From Paramoeba atlantica (taxonomy: Eukaryota; Discosea), in assembly GCA_977017575.1 (NCBI GenBank), contig CDRNVI010000152.1:18872-82871 (forward strand): a stretch of 64,000 bases of DNA, written 5' to 3'. The notes below the pieces were generated by a model. The model saw nothing but the letters and a program-made list of their open reading frames with translations, searched no databases and had not been told where the DNA came from. Within the stretch, counting starts at the first letter, position 1. Each line of letters opens with the position of its first letter. The position numbers and the translations under genes were made by a program. Below, piece after piece: positions 48,011 to 59,845 of the stretch.

Positions 48011-48313
48011 GTGTATGGTTAACAAATTGTTATTTATTTGACTCAGTTTCGGAAATACTTCTCTCGTCAAGATCTTCTTGTCAAATATAACAAATTCTTT
48101 GTCAGTCAGATTAACCAAAGTGTGATTTGTATCCTGTTTCCAAGATCTCTTAGTATTTTTCAGATTTGTCAAATTGTAAAGAAGTCAAACCTTGCCAGTA
48201 TTTTTGTGCCCTCTTCAGGTGTTAGTGTTCCACCTTCCATTGCATCAAAAAGTTCGGAAGCTCTTTCAATTAGTTTCCAGAACTTCTTTTGAGGTTCTTT
48301 CCGTCTTTGGGAG

Positions 48314-49390
48314 TCAGTTTTCATGGGGGGGGGTTCTGGTCTCCCCGTGTAGCCATTTTTGATAATCCATTGTCTCAGGGTACTCCTTTTGGATTGCTTT
48401 GGAATATTGTTCCATTGCTCTCCTCCAGGGGGTCCTTACCGAAAATGGCATTTGACAATTGCGAACCCTTATGAATTTCGCAGTGTTCAACCAGAAACAC
48501 TGGCGACTTCCATGGTCTGTAAAGCCGCAAAGTGAACATCTCATCTTCCCTTGAGTCCTGAAAGAAGCTGCGGATTCAGACCGCAATCCCTCCATCAAGC
48601 GACAAAGTCGGAGAAGATGAGCTCCACCACAAATGAAACAAAAAGGTTCTTCCCTCTTTCTCTTTCGATCAGTTTGGTCCGCAATCTTTTGATACTCTGC
48701 CGTATCCTGAACTCCAATCTTTGCTAATCGAGGTTCTGGCGTCGAGCACTCCAAAGTGAACTTCAGATCGACAAGAAATCTCTTCACTGTATCCTCCCAA
48801 TCAAGTTTTCTTCCCAAATCCTTAAACTTCGCCTTGAATACAGACCCTTGTTCAAATTTCTCAGCAAATTCGTCAATAATATCTCTATCACGCGCATCCC
48901 TTCGAGAAATTTTGTTCTTCTTCAAATATAGATCGAGAAAATGGGTCGCGTACTGCTGGAACTTGCTCATTTTCGAATTAGGCATTCGAAAATTTTGGTA
49001 CCTGGACGAGTCTGTCATCTCCTCTTCAGTTTGTCCAAACATTTTCCGCAAAGCCTCAAGCAAAACAAGTGGATCTTGGGACTCGCTCACCATCTTCCAG
49101 CTAATTGAGTTAGGCAGTTTGATAAATAACTTCAGATCCCTCCCAAGAGGTGCCACATTTGGCGAGACTTTTGAGTTCAGCTTCTCTCTCGCCACATAAC
49201 AAAAATCGTTCACTTCAGTGGGGTCCGAAAAATTCGTTTCTTTTACCAGTTCTCTCAGATTATCTCTTTGAGCCTTTGTATACGTTCCAGAGTCTTGAGA
49301 TGGGTAAGGGTCGATCCATCAACATCGAGCTGAGTTGAGAGATTTGTCTTCTCATGCCACTCAAGTCCTTGTTCATCAGCTGTCTCTCTT
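48314..49390 (-). pseudogene. Gypsy-type gag with two zinc knuckles, copy B
   Basis: Frame of about 300 residues from 49213 and open further upstream in frame (NLRELVKETNFSDPTEV), to a TGA near 49310. Capsid-like helical region first (KLNSKVSPNVAPLGRDLKLF, KFQQYATHFLDLYLKKNKIS), then knuckles CFICGGAHLLRLC and CSLCGFTDHGSRQC. Binds the element RNA and forms the particle in active relatives. Downstream protease is in line. No LTRs were identified. Confidence 0.75.
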
Positions 49391-49679
49391 CTCAGAGTTG
49401 AAGAAAACTGTTCTGGAGGTCTTCATAAGAGGGCGCCTCGTCTTTCCCATTTCCACGAACAGGTGAAAGGCCATCAAGTAGATATCGGTGAGATTCATCT
49501 CTCATCACAAACCGAGATGAAGTTGAAGAACCTGAAGAACCCGAAGAACTTGAAAAGGAGTTGAAAAACTTGAAGGAGTTGAAGAACTGGAAAGGAGCTG
49601 AGGAACTTGAGAGAATTGAAGAACTTGAAGGAGTTGCAGAACTCGCAGGAGTCAATTGTCTCAAGCTGATATTGATTGA

Positions 49680-50123
49680 ATGGTGAAGGATGCTGAACAG
49701 TTTAAGGATGAAGATGAGGAAGCTCGTAAGAAGGTTGAAGCGAAGAATGGACTTGAGAACTATGCTTACTCTTTGTTGCTGAGTTTGAACACAGGAGGAA
49801 GGAATTGGAAGAGAAGGTGATGCCAATCTTCTCCAAGATCTACCAAGGAGCTGGTGGTGAGGGTGGTGTGCCTGGTGGTATGCCTGGTGGTATGCCTGGG
49901 GGTAAGCCCGGTGGTATGCCTGGGGGTAAGCCCAGTGGTATGCCCGGTGGTATGCCAGGAGGAGGTATGCCTGGTGGATTCCCTGGTGGTGCTGGGGGAT
50001 TCCCTGGTGGAGCTGGTGGATTCCCTGGTGGTGATTCCTGGTTCTGGAGGTTTCTCTGGTTCTGGTGGAAATGCAGGAGGATCTGGTTCTTCTGCTGAAC
50101 CCAAGATCGAGGAAGTTGATTAA
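49680..50123 (+). pseudogene. HSP70 C-terminal fragment
   Basis: Starts [32 protein letters not shown], the lid of cytosolic HSP70, jumps by deletion and frame change to [15 protein letters not shown], then a GGMPGG-repeat tail, a second frame change near 50030, and ends AEPKIEEVD with TAA. EEVD is the cytosolic HSP70 TPR-cochaperone tail. ATPase and most of the substrate domain are absent. It is fused to gag-related DNA on the left. 3' AATAAA at about 50160. Confidence 0.85.
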
Positions 50124-50562
50124 AATTTTGTTGAATACTTTCTCTTTCCTTTTGTATAAAATAAATAAATTATTGGTTGAAAAGTATTTATTATTATTAT
50201 TAAAATAATTTTTTTTTTCTCTCTCTTTTGGAACTCTCGCAACAATCTCAACAAAAGGAGAGGAGATCTCTCACACACACAAACAATCCAATCCCTTTGC
50301 CCCCGTCAAGTTAGCAAAAGAACATCACACAGTTTCATTAACCCACCAGACAGAATCCCCACCTCGACTACCATTTTTTTCTCTTGTCAACTTCATCCTC
50401 TCTTTTCTCTTTGCTTTTTGTTGTTTTTTCTCTCCTCTGGGACCATCTCCTGAAAAATAGGGAAATCAAATCAATCTGGTGATCTCTTTTTGTTAAAAAC
50501 GCCTCCTCTTTTTGAATTTCCCCCCACCACACTCTCGCTGCTGCATACATGCTTGAAAATCC

Positions 50563-50613
50563 CCAAAGAGGCTGCAATATTTGTTTTGTACACAAATATT
50601 GTAGTCTTTTTGG
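50563..50613. repeat. Second hairpin family, copy 3 of 3
   Basis: CCAAAGAGGCTGCAATATTT / ACAAATATTGTAGTCTTTTT with GG; the arms pair over about 20 bases with G-T type exceptions, better than the other two copies. Confidence 0.75.
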
Positions 50614-50689
50614 CTTCAATAAAAAGATTAAAGGTACATGTTACACACACTCTACTCCTCAGGAAGAGGGGGGGAAAAGTAAGAGAGGA

Positions 50690-50979
50690 GGAAAAAAAAA
50701 AAAGAAAAAAGAAAAAACAAATAAAAAAATAAACAAATAAAAGAAAAACAAGAAAAAATAAATAAAAACAAAACAAAAAAACAAAAGGAAAAATAAAAAA
50801 AAAGAAAGAAAAAGAAGAAAAAAGGAAAAGGAAAAACAAAATAAAGGGGAAAAAGAGAGGGAAAGAGAAAAGAAAGGGTCAAAAGAAAAAAAAAGAAAGA
50901 AAAGGGAAAGGAAAGGGGAAAGGAAAAAAAAGAGAAAAAGAAAACAAAAAAACAAATAAAAACAAAAGAAAAAAAAAGA

Positions 50980-51011
<32 letters not shown>

Positions 51012-54000
51012 AAAAAAAGAAAAAAAAAAGAAAAAAAAAGGAAAAAAAAAGAAAAAAAAAGAAAAAAAAAAAAAAAGAAAAAAAAGAAAAAGAAAAGAAA
51101 AAGAAAAGAAAAAAAGAAACAAGAAAGAAAAAAGAAAAAAAAAAGAGAAAAAAAGAGAAGAAAAAAAGAAAACATAAAAGAAACAAAGAGAAGAAAAAAG
51201 AAAAAAAGAAAGAAAAAAGAAAAAGAAAAAAGGAAAAGGAAAAAAAAAGGAAAGGGGGAAGGAAGAGGGAAAAGAGAAAGAGAAAAAAGAGAGAACCAAC
51301 AATTTTCTTTTTATTTTCGCTTTGATTAAGAAAAGAAAGGAGAAAGAGGAGGAAAAGGGAAAAAAACAAAAAAAAACAAAACAAAAACAAAACAAAAAAA
51401 AAGAAAAGAAAACAAAGGAAAAAAATAAAATAAAAAAACAAAAAAAACAAAAAAAAAGAAAAGAAAAGAAGAGAACAATAAACAAAACAAAACAAAACAA
51501 ACAAAACAAACAAAACAAAAAAAAAGAAAAAAAAAGAAAAAAAAAAGAAAAAAGAAAAAAAAAGAAAAAAGAAAAAAAAAAAAAAAGAAAAAAAAAAGAA
51601 AAAAAGAAAAAAAAAAGAAAAGAAAAAAACTGTGAAGAAAAAGGATCTCTTTTGATACGTGATTTCACTCTTTTCTAATTCAATGACTTCACTGTCTTAA
51701 AAGGAAAGAAAGAGAAGGAAAGAAAAGAAAAGAGAAAGAGAAAGAGGGGAAAGAGGAGAAAAGAGAAGGGGGAGAAGATTAAAAAGAGGAAAGAGAAAAG
51801 ATAAAAAAGACAAAAACAAAAGATGAAAGAAAGAAAAAAAAAAGGAAAAACACAAAACAAAAGAAAAAAAGAAAAAAGAAAAAACAAAAGAAAAAAAACA
51901 AAGAAAAAAAACAAAAAAAACAAAAGAAAAAAAGAAAAAAATCAATGAAGAAAAAAGAACATTTTTTTAATACGTGAATTACACTCTATTCAATTAAACA
52001 ACTTTCCTGTGTTAAGGAGAAAAGAAAGAGAAAGAAAGAGAGAAGGAAAAAGAGAGAAAAAGAGAAGAGAGGGGAAAAGATTAAAAAGAGGAAAGATAAA
52101 GAGGAAAAGATAAAAAAAAAACAAAACAAAACAAAAACAAAAAGAAAAAGAAAAAGAAAAAAAGAAAAAAAGAAAAGAAAAGAAAAGAAAAAAAAAGAAA
52201 AAAAAAAGAAAAAAACAAAAAGAAAAAAAACAAAAAGAAAAAGAAAAAAAACAAAAAGGAAAAGAAAAAAAACAAAAAAAAACAAAAAAAAAAGAAAAAA
52301 AAAAGAAAAAAAAGAAAAAAAAAAAGAAAGAAAAGAAAGAAAAAGAAAAGAAAAGAGAAAGAGAAAAAGAAAAAGAAAAAGAAAAAAAAGAAAGAAAAAA
52401 AGAAAAAAAAAAAAAAGAAAAAAAAAGAAAAAAAAGAAAGAAAAGAAAAAAAAAAAGAAAGAAAAAAAGAAAAAAAAAAAAAAAGAAAAAGAAAAAGAAA
52501 AAGAAAGAAAAAGAAAAAGAAAAAAAAGAAAGAAAAAGAAAGAAAAAAAAGAAAGAAAAGAAAAAGAAAAAGAAGAAAAAAAAGAAAAGAAAAATAAAAA
52601 GAGAAAAAAAAAAAAAAAAAAAAGAAAGAAAAAAGAATAAACCTCAAGAAAAAAAAGAGAACATGATCCCACCTCTTCCCAACTTTCCCAAGCATCCCAA
52701 CCTTCCCCAACCTTCCTAACCTTCCCCTCCTTTCCCAACCTTCCCAACCTTCCTTTCCCTCTTCCCCTCTCCTCTTCCCTCCTTCTCTCCTCCTTGTCTC
52801 CTTCTCTCCTTCTTCCTCTTTCCCTTTTTTTTTTTACTTTTTTTTTTTTTTTTTAATTTAATTCTTTTTTTCATCTCGCTTTTTTCTCTTTTCTCTTTCC
52901 TCTTTTCTTCCCTCTCCTTTCGCTCTTTCCTCCTTGGCAGGGGAAAAAAATTATTTTAGCACAAAAAAAAAGATTTTAGGGTTCAAAAAAAAAAAAGAAA
53001 AAAAGAAAAAAAAAAAAAAGAAAAAAAAAGAAAAAAAAAAAAAAAAGAAAAAAAAAGAAAAAAAAAGAAAAAAAAAGAAAAGAAAAAAAAAAGAAAAAAA
53101 GAGAAAAACCCTGATTGAGACAATAAACAAAGACCAATTAAGGAAAAGGATCTTCTTGACACTCTTCTCTGATTTGAGTAATTCAGTGTCCCCTCAAAGA
53201 ATTGATGAATTCACAACATTTTTGTCTTTTATCTGTTTTGAAATAAAAGATAAGATAAGATAAAAAAGAAAGAAAAAGAAAAAGAGAAAGAGAAAGAGGG
53301 GGAAAAAAGAGAAAAAGAGAAAAAAAGAAAAGAGAAGAAAGAGAAGAAAGAAGAAAGAGAAGAAAGAAGAAAGAGAGAAAAAGGAGAAAGAAGAGTACCT
53401 GAACGGTTTTTTCGAGAAAGAAAGGAAAGAAAAGGAAAAAAAGAAAAGAGAGAAAAGAGAAAAGAGAAAAGAGATAAGAGATAAGAGAAAAAAAGACTCA
53501 AAAGAAAAGAAAACCTTATCAAAAAAACAAGGAGAAAGAGAAGAAAAGAGAAGAGAAAAGAAAAAAAAAAGAAAAAAGAGAAAAAAAGAAAAGGAAAAAC
53601 AAAAGGAAGGGAAAAAGGAGAGGGAAAGAGAAAAGAAAGGGTCAAAAGAAAAAAAAAAGAAAGAAAAGGGAAAAGGAAAAAAAAAAAGAAAAAGAAAACA
53701 AAAAAACAAAAGAAAACAAAAGAAAAAAAAAGAAAAAAAAAAGAAAAAAAAAAGAAAAAAAAAAGAAAAAAAAAAAGAAAAAAAAAGAAAAAAAAGAAAA
53801 AAAAAAAAAAAGAAAAAAAAGAAAAAGAAAAGAAAAAGAAAAGAAAAAAAAAGAAAAGAAAAAAAGAAGCAAGAAAGAAAAAAGAAAAAAAAAAGAGAAA
53901 AAAAGAGAAGAAAAAAAGAAAAGATAAAAGAAACAAAGAAGAAAAAAGAAAAAAAGAAAGAAAAAAGATAAAGAAAAAAGGAAAAGGAAAAAAAAGGAAA

Positions 54001-54330
54001 GGGGAAGGAAGAGGGAAAAGAGAAAGAGAAAAAAGAGAGAACCAACAATTTTCTTTTTATTTTCGCTTTGATCAAGAGAAGAAAGGAGAAAGAGGAGGAA
54101 AAGGGAAAAAAACAAAAAAAACAAAAAAAAAACAAAAAACAAAAAACAAAAAAAAACAAAAGAAAACAAAGGAAAAAAATAAAAAAACAAAAAAACAAAA
54201 AAACAAAAAAAACAAAAAAAAAGAAAAGAAAAGAAAAGAAAAGAACAATAAACAAAACAAAAAAAAAGAAAAAAAAAGAAAAAAAAAGAAAAAAGAAAAA
54301 AGAAAAAAAAAAGAAAAGAAAAAAAAAAGA

Positions 54331-54362
<32 letters not shown>

Positions 54363-54820
54363 AAAAAGAAAAAAACTGTGAAGAAAAAGGATCTTTTTTG
54401 ATACGTGATTTCACTCTTTTTCTAATTCAACGACTTCACTGTTTTAAAAGGAAAGAAAGAGAAGGAAAGAAAAGAAAAGAGAAAGAGAAAGAGGGGAAAG
54501 AGGAGAAAAGAGAAGGGGGAGAAGATTAAAAAGAGGAAAGATAAAAGGTAAAAAAGACAAAAACAAAAGATAAAAGAAAAGAAAAAAAAAGAAAAAAAAG
54601 GAAAAACACACAAAACAAAAGAAAAAAAGAAAAAAAACAAAAAACAAAAGAAAAAAAAGAAAAGAAAAAGAAAAAAAAAAAAGAAAAATAGAAAAAAAAA
54701 AGAAAAAGAAAGAAAAAAGGAAAAAGGAAAAAAAAAAAAAGAAAAAAGAAAAAAGAAAAAAAAGAAAAAAAAGAAAAAAAGAAAAAAAGAAAGAAAAAGA
54801 AAAAGAAAAAAAGGGAAAAA
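50690..54820. repeat. Purine-tract megadomain with ~2.75-kb tandem duplication
   Basis: Plus strand is nearly all A and G (GAAAAA patterns) with occasional C. Unique islands recur with a constant offset of about 2745: TTTTCGCTTTGAT at 51316 and 54061, and TACGTGATTTCACTC at 51656 and 54401. A related island is at 51984. 52660-52800 is a C/T island with CCAACCTTCC repeats. The Phe/Ser/Leu-rich minus frames and Lys-rich plus frames are composition artefacts. Confidence 0.8.
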
Positions 54821-54828
54821 ATACATTT

Positions 54829-54952
54829 GAACAAGATTCGTGAGTTGGGTGGTCCTGTGAATGAATTCTTACTGAAATACCTACAAAGAGAAAAGAAAGA
54901 AAGAAGAAAGAAAGAAAAAAGAAAGAAAGAAAGAAGAGGGAAAGAAGAGGGA

Positions 54953-54984
<32 letters not shown>

Positions 54985-56550
54985 AGAGGGAAAGAAAAGA
55001 AATAAGAGTTAAAAAGGAAAAAAGAAAAAAAAAATAATAAAAATAATAAAAATAATAAAAAATAATAATAAAATAAATAAAAAAATAAAATAAATAAAAT
55101 AAATTAAAAAAAATAAAAAAAAATAAAAAACATCCAAGTCAAATTGGAGAGTTGTCCAAATTCAGTAGGCAAAGTCCCCGTGAAGTTATTAGAAACAATG
55201 TCTCTAATAATATTATGAAAGGGAGAGAGAGAAAGAGAGAGAGAGGAGAGAGAGAGAGAAGAAAGAGAGAAAGAGAGAGAGAAAAGTGAGAGAGAAAAGA
55301 GAGAGAAAGAAAGAAAAAAAAAAATCATCAGAAGAATAATTTATTCAAAAAATAATCAGAAAAAAAAAGAAAAAAAAGAAAAAAAGAAAAAAAGAAAAAA
55401 AGAAAGAAAAAAGAAAAAAAAAGAAAAAAAAAGAAAAAAAAAACATTTGAAGAAGATCAGAGAGTTGTGCAAATTCAACAGGCATTGCCCCTGAAAAGAA
55501 ATTCCCTTCCAGTGATCTGATAAAATCAAAAATAATTTCAATAAAAATGAAAGAAACGAAAAGATAAAAAAAAAGAAAGAAAAAGAAAAAAAGAAAAAAG
55601 ATAAAAAAGAAAAAGAAAAAAAATAAAAAAGAAAAAAAGAAAAAGAAAAAAAGAAAAAGAAAAGAAAAAGAAAAAGAAAAAGAAAAAGAAAAAGAAAAAG
55701 AAAAAGAAAAAAAAAGAAAAAAGAAAAAATTACAAGTCAGTGAAAGAACGAAGTTTTGAAATTTTGTCCAAGATTTTTTCTCCTTTCAGTCGATTGACTC
55801 CTAAAAAAGAAAGAAAGAAAAGAGAAGAGAAAAGAGAAGAAAAGAGAAGAAAAGAGAAGAAAAGAAAAGAGAAGAGAAGAGAAGAAGAGAAGAGAAGAGA
55901 AGAGAAGAGAAGAGAAGAGAAGAGAAAAAGAAAGGAAAGGAAAAGAAAGAAAAGGAAAAGAAAAAAGAAAGAAAAGAAAATGATAAAATTATTAAAAGAA
56001 TAATAAAAGAAAGAAAAAAATAAAATAAAAAAATAATAAAATAATAAAAATAATAAAAATAAAAATAAAATAAAATAAAAATAAAAATAAAAATAAAATA
56101 AAAATAAAAATAAAAATAAAATCAAAAATCAAAAATCAAAATAAAATAAAAAAATAAAAATAAAAATAAAAATAAAAATAAAAAAAAAACATAATCATGA
56201 CGAAGATTTTCAATTTCTGATGGAACAGTCCCTCTGCCAGAAAGATCTCTAGAAAGAGAAGAGAGAGAAGAGAGAGAGGGAGAGAGGGAGAGAAAAGGGG
56301 AGAGAGAAAGAGAGAAGAAAGAAAAAGTTAAAAGAAAAAGAAAAAAAGAGAGAGAAAAGTTAAAAGAAAAGAAAGAAAAAGACAAAGAAAAGAAAGAAAA
56401 AAAAAAAGAAAAAAAAAAGAAAAAAAAAAGAAAAAAAAAAGAAAAAAAAAAGAAAAAAAGAAAGAAAAAGAAACAAATAAAACAAGAGAAGAAAGAACTC
56501 CAATTTCGGTTGGTCCCACCTAAGACAGTTGTCCGCCAAAAGCCTTTTTT
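54829..56550 (-). pseudogene. LRR-gene exons in polypyrimidine introns (locus C)
   Basis: Five islands on the minus strand read as leucine-rich-repeat pieces: 56498-56548 AFGGQLS*VGPTEIG; 56190-56255 DLSGRGTVPSEIENLRHDY; 55443-55522 LEGNFFSGAMPVEFAQLSDL; 55132-55205 SNNFTGTLPTEFGQLSNLTW; 54829-54890 KNSFTGPPNSRILF. Each ends at a T-GTTTTT-like or TATTTT donor, and several follow an AG acceptor. The intervening DNA is pure C/T on this strand, as expected of very long polypyrimidine introns. At least one stop (TAG) is present, so it may be dead. The plant-type LRR pattern (F-x-G-x-x-P-x-E-x-x-x-L) suggests a cell-surface receptor origin. Confidence 0.6.
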
Positions 56551-56689
56551 AACAAATAATAGAAAGAGAGAAGAGAAAGAGTAGAAGAGAGAAGAGAGAA
56601 GAGAGAGAGAAAGAGAAATCAGAAGAGAAAGAGAAAGAAGAGAAGCAAAAAAAAAAAAAAAACAAGAGACTCTGGATGGGGGGTTGTGG

Positions 56690-57460
56690 TGTTACCCTCC
56701 TCTCCAAGAACCCCCCCCCCCCTTTTTGGGAACACCACTCTCACTCTCACTCTCACTCTCTCTCTCCGGAACTCCCTCTCCTTCATCCCCTCTCTCCTCT
56801 CCCATTCTCTCTCCCCCCCCCTATCCAAGAAACCCCCCCCCTTTTGGGAACACCACTCTCACTCTCACTCTCACTCTCTCTCCGGAACTCCCTCTCCTTC
56901 ATCCTCTCTCTCCTCTCTCTCCTCAAAAAAAAACCAGTTGGACCTGAAATAGAGGTCCATCATTTCCTGTTTTTTTTTTTTTTTTTTTTTCTGTGGGGTT
57001 TGTGGTTTTTTCTCTTTCTCTCTTTCTCTCTTCTTCTCAGTCACTCTTCTCTTTTCTTTTGGTGGTTGTGATCTCTTTCTTTCTGTTTTTTTTTTTTCAC
57101 ATCCTTTTCTTTTCCTTTTTTACTTCTTTCTTGTTCTTTCTTTCTTCTTCAAGACCATATCACTCTCTCTTTCCTTGATTTGTTTTTTGTTTTCCGTTTT
57201 ATGTTTTTCCTTTCAGTCCCGCCCTAAAACAAGTTTTTTATTCTGAGAAAAGAGAGTTAAAACAAGAAGAGAGATCACAAAGAAATTCTTTGACAAACCT
57301 TTGTCCAAAAACAAAATTGAGGTTTTTTCTTTTCTCTTCTTTTCCTCTCTTTTCTTTTCTCTCTTCTTTCTTTTCTCTCTTTTTCTTTTTTCTCTTCTTT
57401 CTTTTCTCTTCTTTCTTTTTCTCTTTTCTTTTTTGTTAATTTTGAGTAATTGGATTGATA
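56690..57460. repeat. C/T-rich domain with ~115-bp direct duplication
   Basis: 56730-56820 and 56848-56925 repeat GGAACACCACTCTCACTCTC ... CCGGAACTCCCTCTCCTTCA. The rest (56960-57460) matches 17880-18380. No gene. Confidence 0.7.
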
Positions 57461-57487
57461 AAAAGGAGAAAAAAAAGAAGAGAAAGT

Positions 57488-57606
57488 GTCTTCGGTCATA
57501 CCCAGTTGAAAGCACCCGATCCCATCAGAACTCGGAAGTTAAGCAGCTGTGGGCTCGGTTAGTAGAATGGTGGGTGACCACATTCGAATCCCGAGTGCTG
57601 AAGACC
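57488..57606 (+). rRNA. 5S rRNA, copy C
   Basis: 119 nt, identical to 44455-44573; terminator TTCTCTTTTTC follows. Confidence 0.95.
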
Positions 57607-57935
57607 TTCTCTTTTTCTTTTTTTCTTTTTTTCTTTTTCTTTCTTTTTCTTTCCCTTTTTTTCTTTTTCTTTTTTTCTTTCCCTTTTTTTTTAATTTTCT
57701 TTTTGTTGAAAAACAGGTCTGAGGAAAACACAAATTTGATTCTGGTTCAGTCTTTTTCTTGTTATTCTATTTGCAGATCGTGGTATGCCTCCACACAAAT
57801 ATTCAAGAGAAAATATTCAAAATAAGGAGGGTGTGTTTTGTTATTTTTGGTTCCCTCTCTTCTTGATCATTTCACCCCCAAAAGATGTTCCCCAAAAAAA
57901 GCAAAAAAGAGTTTTGAAGGCATAGAATTATTATT

Positions 57936-57986
57936 ATTACTCTCTGAGTTACGAATTTTCACAAATTAGCAACTCAGAGAGTATTA
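57936..57986. repeat. Dispersed palindromic hairpin, copy 6 of 6
   Basis: TATTACTCTCTGAGTTAC, core GAATTTTCACAAATTAG, CAACTCAGAGAGTATTA. Both arms carry compensating changes (GGG to GAG opposite CCC to CTC), so pairing is preserved. Confidence 0.8.
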
Positions 57987-58220
57987 CAAGAAGATATCCC
58001 TTTCATCTAAATTATGATTTTTAAGGAAGAAAAAGTGAGAGTTATTGGGAGACTTAAACAGAGAAAAGAAGGAAAAAAGGGGAGAGTGTGTGTGTTGTTT
58101 GTTGTTTGACAAGATGCACCCCAACAATGTGAGAGAAAAGAATAAATAAATAAACCAAAAAAGTGGGATATTCAAAAAGAGAGATTTTATTTTGAAAGGA
58201 TGATTTTGAAGATCTCCTTT

Positions 58221-59235
58221 CTATTTCCATCTTTTTTCCTTTGGGGGAGAATAATTCTTTTTGGGAGAACTGTGAGAGTAACGGGAATGTTTACAACGAC
58301 CATCTTTTCCTTTTCTTGCATTCATAAAAAACTTCTCATCCTTCTGTTCTTCTGATTCTTCCACTTCAGTCAGGGCCAACCTCTCCGTGATTTCTTCCAA
58401 ACGTTTCTTGAGAATAATTTCTGTTTCCATCATCTTTCTTTTCTTTCGCTTCAAGATTACAAAGTCTTCTTTCAATGTTCCGTTGTTGATTCTGAAGTTT
58501 TCTCAATTGTCCAAACGATCTTGGTTTACCACAATCTTCTTTTTCCTCTTCCTCTTCCTCTTCCTCTTCCTCTTGGACTGTCTCATCAGACAATTCAGCT
58601 TCTTCAATATTCTCCTCCTCTTGTTTGATAGCAACAACAACTTCACTTTTCTCTTGACTTTTCAAATCAATAAGACTCTCTCGAACTTGGGTTTTGTTTT
58701 CAGTCAACCGTTCCTTTCTTTGTTGAAGAGCCACAATCTTTTCTTCAAGAACATCGATCTGATCTGCCAGTTTCTCGTCACGTTTACTGAGCATTTCAAT
58801 CTTCTTCTCTCTCTTCTGTTGTTCCTTGAGTCTTTTCTGAGGGTTCTCAGAAACTGACTCATCATTAGTACTCTCATCACTCGCTTTCTCTTCATCATCA
58901 TCCACTCGATTTTCAATCTCCTGATGACTCTTCACTGCTGTCACCATCTCGTTGTCCTTTTTGGGGAGAACAAACAAAGCGTCTTCCAAGTCTTGATTAC
59001 GTTTCACAAAGACAACATCACACTCATCATTGAGATAGAACACTCGAACTGCAGCAGTTGAAGTTCCGTACACATCCTGGATCTTCCTTCGCAGACTTCG
59101 AAAGTCTTGAGCTTGAATAGAACACACTTCTCCATTCTCAGTGTTTCGAACTTCCCACTGCTGTTCTTCTTCTTCCTTCTCGAGGTTTTTTGATCGAACA
59201 ACGATCGACGACATCAACTGAACTCTCATCACCAT
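58221..59235 (-). CDS. PB1-domain coiled-coil protein, one frameshift
   Basis: N-terminal PB1 domain, about residues 25-90, with the acidic OPCA motif (YLNDECDVVFVKRNQDLEDA), so able to bind a basic PB1 partner. Then an acidic linker and a long coiled coil (residues about 130-215), a Glu-run (EEEEEEEEEEE) and a basic end. The main frame stops at 58366 (GEVGPD). A -1/+1 change at the A-rich AAAGAAAAGAAAG near 58437-58450 opens a better continuation in the next frame, MMETEIILKKRLEEITERLA ending RWK at 58221, which prolongs the coiled coil. I think the extended form is the real protein, and that the shift is a mutation, sequencing slip or slippery site. Divergent from the cofilin gene. No known family beyond PB1. 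Confidence 0.75.
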
Positions 59236-59845
59236 GTTGGATTGTTGTTTTTCTGTTTCAAGTTATCCAGAAAAAGAAATGTTTTGAATTAAAAACAAAA
59301 CCTGAGAGAAGAAGTGGTTGCGTTTGTTGTCGTTCATGGAAGGGGATAAGAGGAAGAGGGGGTGATGGTGAGAAGGAACACCAACCCCACAAACCACAAA
59401 AAAACAAAAAACAAAATCACCGAAAGAACCAACAAAGCCAAAAAAAAAAGAGGGGCGGCGTAGGGCGGGAGGTTCAATTCCCACAAAATTTTCCTTTTTT
59501 TTATTTTATTTTTTATTTTTTTTATTCAGTGAAGGTGTTGGGCGGACTTGGACAAAACTTTTTCAAAACGACGAAAAAAGAGGTGAGGGCTGGTTGGAAG
59601 TGGTTGTCTTCGAAAAATGAGAAACCACACCCAATGGATACTTCACTGAAACTGAGCCAACTTTTTCCAAGAACAGGTTTCTTCGTCCCCTCCTCGACCC
59701 AACACACCAAAAAACGCAAAAACAAAAACTCAAAACAAAAAAAACAAAACAAAACAAAAAAACACAAAACCAAAACACAAAAACAAAACAAAAAAAACAG
59801 TGCCCCTTCTTGTGTGATTGTGATTGATCGACAAATACTACTACT
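59236..59845. promoter_or_regulatory. Shared divergent promoter region (PB1 protein / cofilin)
   Basis: 610 bp between two start codons on opposite strands. Contains purine-only and A/C-rich leader sequence next to cofilin (AAAACAAAACAAAA) and a tRNA T-arm-like scrap at 59470-59485 (GAGGTTCAATTCCCAC). No clear TATA box. Confidence 0.45.

Noticed and set aside
49809..50104. Minus-strand Thr/His-repeat protein
   Set aside because: It is the antisense of the HSP70 GGMP repeat.
50652..54826. Very long open frames encoding Phe/Ser/Leu-rich or Lys/Glu-rich proteins
   Set aside because: They exist only because purine or pyrimidine tracts lack stop codons; there is no start context, domain or composition typical of protein.
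59462..59490. tRNA fragment with GGTTCAATTCCCAC
   Set aside because: Only a B-box-like phrase; no A box or stems. Mentioned within the intergenic entry only.
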